Source: a virus. From it: a DNA stretch of 34,892 nucleotides. A program made the translations under genes and the position numbers. Each line of letters opens with the position of its first letter. Position 1 is the stretch's first letter. Where the stretch lies: IMG/VR virus record IMGVR_UViG_3300033182_001461, positions 1 to 34,892 of that record. One strand, written 5' to 3'. Under the pieces are notes generated by a model. The model ran no database searches. It saw only the letters and a list, made by a program, of their open reading frames with translations, and had not been told where the DNA came from. Below are positions 30,523 through 34,892 of this stretch, piece by piece.

Positions 30523-31536
30523 ATGGAAACTAAAACAGGAGAACTTCTCACCGAGAACATCGCAGGTGTAAACAGAATCTTACCACATAAACATAAATTT
30601 GCATGGGATTTATTCTTAAAAAGTTGCGCAAACAATTGGATGCCAACTGAAATAAGTATGCAATCCGATATTAAACAATGGAAGAATGATGAAATTACAG
30701 ACGATGAAAAATTACTTGTTAAACGCTGTCTTGGATTTTTTGCTGGATCTGAGTCTTTGGTTGGTAATAATCTTTTGCTTAGCGCCTTTAGATATATTAC
30801 GGACGCTGAGTGCCGCCAGTATATCTTGCGCCAAGCGTTTGAAGAAAGCCTTCACAATCTCACGGTAGTATATATTTGTGACAGTTTAGACCTCGATATT
30901 GAAGAGGTGTTTGCGGCATACGAAACAATTCCCAGCATCAAAGCGAAGGATGACTTTCTTATGCAAATCACCAATGATATTAGTCGACAAGACTTTAACG
31001 CTCATAGCATCGAAGGAAAGCAAGAAATTCTGCGCAACTTTCTGACCTATTGGATTGTGTGCGAAGGAACCTTTTTCTTTAGCGGATTTGCTATGCTGCT
31101 TGCGCTTGGTCGTCAAAACAAGCTACAGGGCATCTCTGATCAAATCAAGTATACTCTGCGCGACGAAAGCTCGCATATTGCATTTGGCACATATCTTATC
31201 AATACTCTTATCGAGCAAAATCCAGAAATCTGGACAGAAGAAATTCAGCAAGAATTTGTGGATCATATGAAAAAAGCTGTCGAGCTTGAAATCGCATATG
31301 CACACGATGTTTTACCAACAGGTATTCTTGGATTGAATGCAGATATGTTTGTTGATTATATGCATTACATTGGCAATCGTAGACTAGAAGGTATTGGGTT
31401 GGATTATCGCTTTCCAAGTGATAAGAATCCATTTCCTTGGCTTAGTGAAGTTGTTGATGTTCAAGCTATGGGCAACTTCTTTGAGCGTCGAGTAAGAGAG
31501 TATCAACAAAGCGGTGCTCTGGAAGACGATTTTTAA
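30523..31536 (+). CDS. nrdB: Ribonucleotide reductase beta subunit, class Ic-like (no radical tyrosine)
   Basis: 337 aa ferritin-fold radical generator. Metal ligands are E77, E108, H111, E181, E215 and H218. The spacing equals that of Chlamydia trachomatis R2 (E89, E120, H123, E193, E227, H230) with a constant offset of 12. At the radical-tyrosine position (H111 + 4) there is V115, matching F127 of Chlamydia, not Tyr. W39 and Y210 match W51 and Y222, the electron relay of the Mn/Fe enzyme, and the first ligand is Glu, as in class Ic. A Mn/Fe cofactor is therefore likely. The C-terminal tail (REYQQSGALEDDF) should bind NrdA. A terminator follows. Confidence 0.9.
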   Translation: METKTGELLTENIAGVNRILPHKHKFAWDLFLKSCANNWMPTEISMQSDIKQWKNDEITDDEKLLVKRCLGFFAGSESLVGNNLLLSAFRYITDAECRQYILRQAFEESLHNLTVVYICDSLDLDIEEVFAAYETIPSIKAKDDFLMQITNDISRQDFNAHSIEGKQEILRNFLTYWIVCEGTFFFSGFAMLLALGRQNKLQGISDQIKYTLRDESSHIAFGTYLINTLIEQNPEIWTEEIQQEFVDHMKKAVELEIAYAHDVLPTGILGLNADMFVDYMHYIGNRRLEGIGLDYRFPSDKNPFPWLSEVVDVQAMGNFFERRVREYQQSGALEDDF

Positions 31537-31562
31537 TTCTCCAAGAGGAATTACTAACTGCT

Positions 31563-31590
31563 AAAGCCCCCAGAAATGGGGGCTTTTTAT
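31563..31590 (+). terminator. Rho-independent terminator after nrdB
   Basis: Stem AAAGCCCCC (31563-31571) with GGGGGCTTT (31578-31586), 6-nt loop, followed by TTT. It separates the nrd genes from hsp20. Confidence 0.9.
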
Positions 31591-31626
31591 TTGGCACGAA
31601 TCCAGCAAATATATAACTGTGAATAT

Positions 31627-31677
31627 CAAAAACATAGTGTTTTTGTGACACATCGACACAAACAATCAAACAAAGGA
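31627..31677 (+). promoter_or_regulatory. hsp20 leader with possible alternative hairpins
   Basis: CAAAAACA (31627-31634) and TGTTTTTG (31638-31645) form an 8-bp hairpin with a 3-nt loop. The right arm can instead pair with GGAAAACA at the ribosome binding site (31675-31682; AAAGGA at 31672-31677), with one G-U pair. The two pairings exclude one another. A weak promoter may lie upstream (TTGGCA near 31593, TATA-rich near 31610). Confidence 0.35.
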
Positions 31678-31684
31678 AAACAAA

Positions 31685-32092
31685 ATGTCATATTATATTA
31701 ATGATTCATTCAGCAATAACACTAACGCATGGAGCAATCTACTCGAAGAATTGTTCTCGGATTCACTGTTTGACACAGTTGAGTCAAGACGTCGCGCAAA
31801 TATCATAAGTCGCGAAAAAGAAGTGGAGATACAATTGGAATGTCCCGGATTTACCAAAGAGGATATCGAATTGTCGTTCGAGAAAGGCGCCCTCAAAGTC
31901 GTGTGCACACCAAAAGAAACCACAGAAGAAAAATATCTTCATCAACAATTCTCATCCACACAATCAACCAATCTTTTCACACTAAAAGATGAGTTAGACG
32001 CTACAAAAATAAAGGCAGCTTGTCGAGATGGCATATTATACATCAATATACCGCGCAAAAAACAAAAAACACAAAGAATAGAAATAGCTTGA
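31685..32092 (+). CDS. hsp20: Small heat-shock protein (Hsp20 / alpha-crystallin)
   Basis: 135 aa. Residues 35-130 form an alpha-crystallin domain: EVEIQLECPGFTKEDIEL, GALKVVCTPKE, and the signature DGILYINIPRKK near the end (G-x-L form). It holds unfolding proteins for refolding. Hsp20 genes are common in marine T4-like phages, where a role in virion assembly or host stress has been proposed. The gene has a good ribosome binding site (AAAGGA) and a leader of at least 40 nt that may be regulatory. Its last codons overlap the -35 box of the next gene's promoter. Confidence 0.9.
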   Translation: MSYYINDSFSNNTNAWSNLLEELFSDSLFDTVESRRRANIISREKEVEIQLECPGFTKEDIELSFEKGALKVVCTPKETTEEKYLHQQFSSTQSTNLFTLKDELDATKIKAACRDGILYINIPRKKQKTQRIEIA

Positions 32093-32116
32093 CTTTTCTG
32101 ATATATATGTTATCAT
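32089..32116 (+). promoter_or_regulatory. Promoter for the outer-membrane barrel gene
   Basis: TTGACT (32089-32094, overlapping the hsp20 stop), 16-nt spacer, TATCAT (32111-32116), then 14 nt to the ATG at 32131. The leader would be only about 7 nt. Confidence 0.55.
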
Positions 32117-32130
32117 GTACTGTTTAAATT

Positions 32131-32778
32131 ATGAAAACTAAACTACTAACAATTACTGCTTTTGCAGCACTTATCATTAACGCAGCTTTCGCTAACAGCC
32201 TTTCGGTTGGATATGGATCCGACTTTTTCTCGAGAGGTGAGTTACTGGCAAAAGATTCTGTTCAATTATCCGCAGATTATACGCATACAAATTCGCTTGG
32301 AGGTAATCTTGTGTTCGATGTAAAAAGCGCTCACAACACTCGTTCGTACGAAGGAATTACTCTTTTGAATGGCGGAGTTGAAGCTCAAATCAATGACAAG
32401 TTTTCTGTTTTTGGTGGAGTTCGTCATCTCGACAACTTTACAGAATCTCAAACAACAGATTTTGTTTTTGGCGGACAATGGCATACTTTACTTGACCCAA
32501 AGATTACACTTGGTCAAAACTTAAGTAGAGATGCAAACAGCTTTGATCTTGAATTGTCTCACGATTTAAAATTCAAGGGAATTGATGTCCTATTAAATGG
32601 AGTTATTGGCGACTCAGATCTTCGCCAAGAAGATAATGTCGGGTATTATTCTATTGGCGCCACCGCAAGCAAAGAAATCACTAAAGGTTTGACCCTTTCC
32701 TTGAGTGCAGACCAAGTTGATTCTGACATTATCGACAGAGAATGTATTGTTGCCGCGGCGCTTACAGTTAATTTCTAA
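32131..32778 (+). CDS. Secreted outer-membrane beta-barrel protein
   Basis: 215 aa. The N-terminus MKTKLLTITAFAALIINAAF followed by ANS is a classic signal peptide with an AxA-type cleavage site. The mature part alternates polar and hydrophobic residues in about ten amphipathic strands (SLSVGYGSDFFSRGELLA, VQLSADYTHTNSLGGNLVF, ISVG-type turns) and ends in VNF, a terminal Phe as required for Bam-dependent insertion. The start GYGSDFFSRG resembles small TorF-like porins. It sits alone between its own promoter and a strong terminator, the layout of a moron gene. It could change host permeability or block superinfection by other phages; both are inferences. Confidence 0.7.
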   Translation: MKTKLLTITAFAALIINAAFANSLSVGYGSDFFSRGELLAKDSVQLSADYTHTNSLGGNLVFDVKSAHNTRSYEGITLLNGGVEAQINDKFSVFGGVRHLDNFTESQTTDFVFGGQWHTLLDPKITLGQNLSRDANSFDLELSHDLKFKGIDVLLNGVIGDSDLRQEDNVGYYSIGATASKEITKGLTLSLSADQVDSDIIDRECIVAAALTVNF

Positions 32779-32802
32779 TTCAATAGATATCTGAACTAAT
32801 CT

Positions 32803-32832
32803 AGCCTCCTCGGAAACGAGGGGGCTTTTTTG
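32803..32832 (+). terminator. Rho-independent terminator after the barrel gene
   Basis: 10-bp stem (32803-32812 with 32817-32826; one T-G pair), GAAA tetraloop and a run of six Ts. It lies between convergent genes; only the rightward direction has the T run. Confidence 0.9.
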
Positions 32833-32835
32833 TGT

Positions 32836-33093
32836 CTATGCGCTAGGTGTTGAAAACCAGCTTTCTGTGGCCTCCTCGACAGTATAACTTCCTGTTCCTA
32901 CGAGGTCAGAGTAGGGTACGATATATTTTCCGTCTGTGGCTCTTTGCTGGCTTGCAGCCCAAAGATTTGTTTCTTGAATATACAAATCAAAATGACCAGA
33001 AAGGTCTTCATATAAAATATGAGAGTCAGTTATTTGTTGATCATACTCAATATCAGATACTTTGATCAAAGAAAATTGTTTGTCCGCGCTCAT
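32836..33093 (-). CDS. Small hypothetical virion-region protein, 85 aa
   Basis: Soluble, acidic, beginning MSADKQFSLIKVSDIEYDQQ, with aromatic-rich stretches (ILYEDLSGHFDLYIQ). It is the last of three leftward genes. Its ATG overlaps the previous stop (TAATG), so it is coupled to the 96-aa protein. It may be a fibre chaperone or minor structural protein, judging only by position behind a large beta-rich protein. Confidence 0.5.
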   Translation of the reverse strand: MSADKQFSLIKVSDIEYDQQITDSHILYEDLSGHFDLYIQETNLWAASQQRATDGKYIVPYSDLVGTGSYTVEEATESWFSTPSA

Positions 33094-33383
33094 TATTGAA
33101 TATAATAATTGTATCCATCGCTATAAACACCAATACCTTCATATCTTTTGTCTAAAACAAAGTTTGTTTCTCCATCAATCATTGTTCCTATTGGTGGAGT
33201 TAGTTTTACTATAGTATTGGCACTTAAATTTTTGTGTTGGGTTACGCCTACGTGGGCGCCTGCCAAAGGAAGATTTACTTTTATTTCTTCGGTTGAGGCA
33301 TTAATTTCATCAAGTAAAGCTTGATAGCATTGACTTCTTAATGCGTCCGCTTCAACTTGAGAATCAACAACATAATATTTCAT
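33093..33383 (-). CDS. Small hypothetical virion-region protein, 96 aa
   Basis: From the ATG at 33383, 3 nt after the stop of the large upstream gene (a TTG at 33386 directly precedes the ATG). Begins MKYYVVDSQVEADALRSQCY, a helical part up to about residue 38, then beta-strands (IKVNLPLAGAHVGV, TIVKLTPPIGTMIDG). A compact protein in the same operon as a large virion-like protein; a fibre-assembly or head-tail joining role is conceivable. No family is recognised. Confidence 0.5.
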   Translation of the reverse strand: MKYYVVDSQVEADALRSQCYQALLDEINASTEEIKVNLPLAGAHVGVTQHKNLSANTIVKLTPPIGTMIDGETNFVLDKRYEGIGVYSDGYNYYIQ

Positions 33384-33386
33384 CAA

Positions 33387-34892
33387 TTATAATAATCCAG
33401 GTATTAGATTAGTATTCTTTTTGATTGGGTTCAAGTCATCTGGCCCTGCAACTCCATATTCATTTAGAGATGCTGTAACTTGAGGCTGAATATACTGTAA
33501 AAATTCTCCCGTGTCATGACTCAATGTGCCTGATCCAGATGGACCTTTAATTATAACAGTTGTGTTATCGTCTCTGTATAATCTTGCTCCAGTGATAATC
33601 ATGTCGCTAGTACTTATATTTTGTATTTTTAAATCAACTACACTGGTATTAATTTTATAGTTGCTTCCATTTTCTGCTGTGATTGCTCCAAAAAACTTTT
33701 GAATACCTTCGCTTGTAGTAACTAGATATGCATATTTAGCGTAAATTTGCTGAACAGTTACAGATCCAGGATTGTCTGTATCTGACACATCAAGTTGGAA
33801 ATTAGTGTAATCTGCGTCAATTTCTAAAGTTGCGCTATCGTAATTAGCGGCACTACCATCTATTGCGTTATTGTTATAAATAGTATCATCAACTTGATTT
33901 GCTTTAAAGCTAATTCCTGCAGTAGAAGCTACTCCAAATGTTTCAAAAGGTAATAGAGCAGTGGTTCCTGACTGACAAGTGATTCTTAATCTCACTTCAT
34001 CATCCGGATCGGCCAATGAATTTGCATAGGTTCCTGAATAGGTGACTTTTGTACCAGCAGTTCCTGTGACTACATCATTAGAAATTTCATTGTCGTCTGT
34101 GACGTTATAAAGTTGCACAGTGCTTCCTGCTTCTACGTTAGTGATTGTAAATGGTAGAACGCTGATATCTCCATAGTTTCCAACGATTTCTGCGTCGTTT
34201 AATAGAGTGATTGTTCCAGTGGTCTGTATATTTCCAACGAAACGGGATGCCTTAATTGTGATCGTAGTGCCATTGAATGCAAAGACATCAGATGCTTGAT
34301 CATCAACCACTACATCATACCCTCTGGCATCAATTGTGTTTCCGTCTCTTGTTACAATTGTTGATGCCTCGCCTGCGTAGTTGTCCACTAAATATGCCTT
34401 TGCTCTGTCGTAGAACTTATTAGCATCAGTGATTTCTGTGAGTGCTTTTGCTGATGCGTAAGTGTCTGTGATTGAGGAATCATCAAATAATATTACGGGT
34501 ACATTTAAAGTTCCGAGTCCTTTAAGGGCAACTGATGAAACTGAAATCAGATAATCGTAATGAGCGTGAGCAATATCAAATATGTCATCGTTACCATTAT
34601 TTTTAGACCTATAGTCCCATTGCCCATTAATATCCGAATCGGTTTTTGATCCTGTCCAAACTGCGGTTGTGACCTCCAATTCTGCACTATCTCCATTTGC
34701 GTCAGATGTAGAAGAGTATGTTAAATCATTTGCAAATTCGGGAACTTTATCCACTAGCGATGTATATCCATCACCTACTGATTGTAATGACCTTCTTGAC
34801 CCATTATTATAATCATTAATTACTGATTTTATACCTTGTATCGGAGTACCACTAGAGTCTGCATAACTCATTGATAACTTCTTGGCTATCCA
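33387..34892 (-). CDS. Large beta-rich virion protein, 5' end outside the window
   Basis: At least 501 codons are visible. A possible ATG is at 34871, but the frame stays open to the window edge (WIAKKLS precedes it), so the gene probably starts further upstream. The protein is rich in Thr, Asp, Ser, Asn and Val. Early repeats of strand-turn type (GNIQTTGTITLLNDAEIVG, ITNVEAGSTVQLYNVTDD) suggest a beta-helix or stacked sandwich domains. The C-terminus is more helical (YIQPQVTASLNEYGV). It resembles large virion surface or tail proteins in composition. It heads a leftward operon with two small genes. Confidence 0.55.
   Translation of the reverse strand, partial: WIAKKLSMSYADSSGTPIQGIKSVINDYNNGSRRSLQSVGDGYTSLVDKVPEFANDLTYSSTSDANGDSAELEVTTAVWTGSKTDSDINGQWDYRSKNNGNDDIFDIAHAHYDYLISVSSVALKGLGTLNVPVILFDDSSITDTYASAKALTEITDANKFYDRAKAYLVDNYAGEASTIVTRDGNTIDARGYDVVVDDQASDVFAFNGTTITIKASRFVGNIQTTGTITLLNDAEIVGNYGDISVLPFTITNVEAGSTVQLYNVTDDNEISNDVVTGTAGTKVTYSGTYANSLADPDDEVRLRITCQSGTTALLPFETFGVASTAGISFKANQVDDTIYNNNAIDGSAANYDSATLEIDADYTNFQLDVSDTDNPGSVTVQQIYAKYAYLVTTSEGIQKFFGAITAENGSNYKINTSVVDLKIQNISTSDMIITGARLYRDDNTTVIIKGPSGSGTLSHDTGEFLQYIQPQVTASLNEYGVAGPDDLNPIKKNTNLIPGLL

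Overview
The window is part of the genome of a tailed double-stranded DNA bacteriophage. It carries a large terminase, a prohead protease/scaffold, a capsid-like protein, tail-fibre-like proteins, phage-type replication and nucleotide genes, and many tiny leftward early genes. The host is probably an aquatic Gram-negative bacterium: the phage encodes a lipoprotein that also has a membrane anchor, a signal-peptide-bearing outer-membrane beta-barrel, and accessory genes typical of marine phages (PhoH, class I ribonucleotide reductase, Hsp20, a Clp ATPase). The DNA is AT-rich. I recognised no tRNA, rRNA or CRISPR array.

Layout. (1) 1-2883, leftward: about ten very small early genes, several with their own sigma70-like promoter whose -10 box ends exactly 6 nt before the ATG, implying leaderless mRNAs. 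A 128-bp exact repeat (421-548 and 1588-1715) carries two of these promoters. (2) 2884-3217: an intergenic switch region with three abutting palindromes. (3) 3218-7825, mostly rightward: PhoH-like ATPase, then tail or virion-surface proteins, with two small leftward genes inside. (4) 7822-9307: a small leftward protein resembling an antitoxin toxin-binding domain, then a probable lysis cassette (holin-like protein, short lipoprotein with a C-terminal membrane segment, membrane-anchored GAF protein). (5) 9335-16158, rightward and tightly overlapping: zinc ribbon protein, a sigma-factor-like protein, a small-terminase candidate, a beta-helix protein, an ERCC4-type nuclease and the large terminase, whose ATPase P-loop is interrupted by a 411-residue LAGLIDADG intein. 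(6) 16174-21489: the capsid module. (7) 21470-27926, leftward: a ClpC/ClpA-like unfoldase and a DNA polymerase III alpha subunit split into two genes with a DnaQ-like exonuclease between them. (8) 28038-32778, rightward: nrdA, nrdB (class Ic-like, lacking the radical tyrosine), hsp20 and an outer-membrane barrel. (9) 32836-34892, leftward: virion-protein-like genes that run off the window.

Two promoter classes can be read from the sequence. Early and metabolic genes use TTGACW (or TTGCGW), 17 nt, TAnnTT-like boxes. Several virion, lysis and neighbouring genes instead follow an 8-mer GTGTANTA that usually ends 6 or 7 nt before the ATG. The sigma-like gene in the packaging operon is the obvious candidate to read the second class. 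The replication block (split Pol III alpha, proofreading exonuclease, NrdAB) looks like a partly host-independent DNA synthesis system, and the Clp ATPase, Hsp20 and barrel look like host-modifying additions. No portal, endolysin, helicase or primase gene was recognised here.
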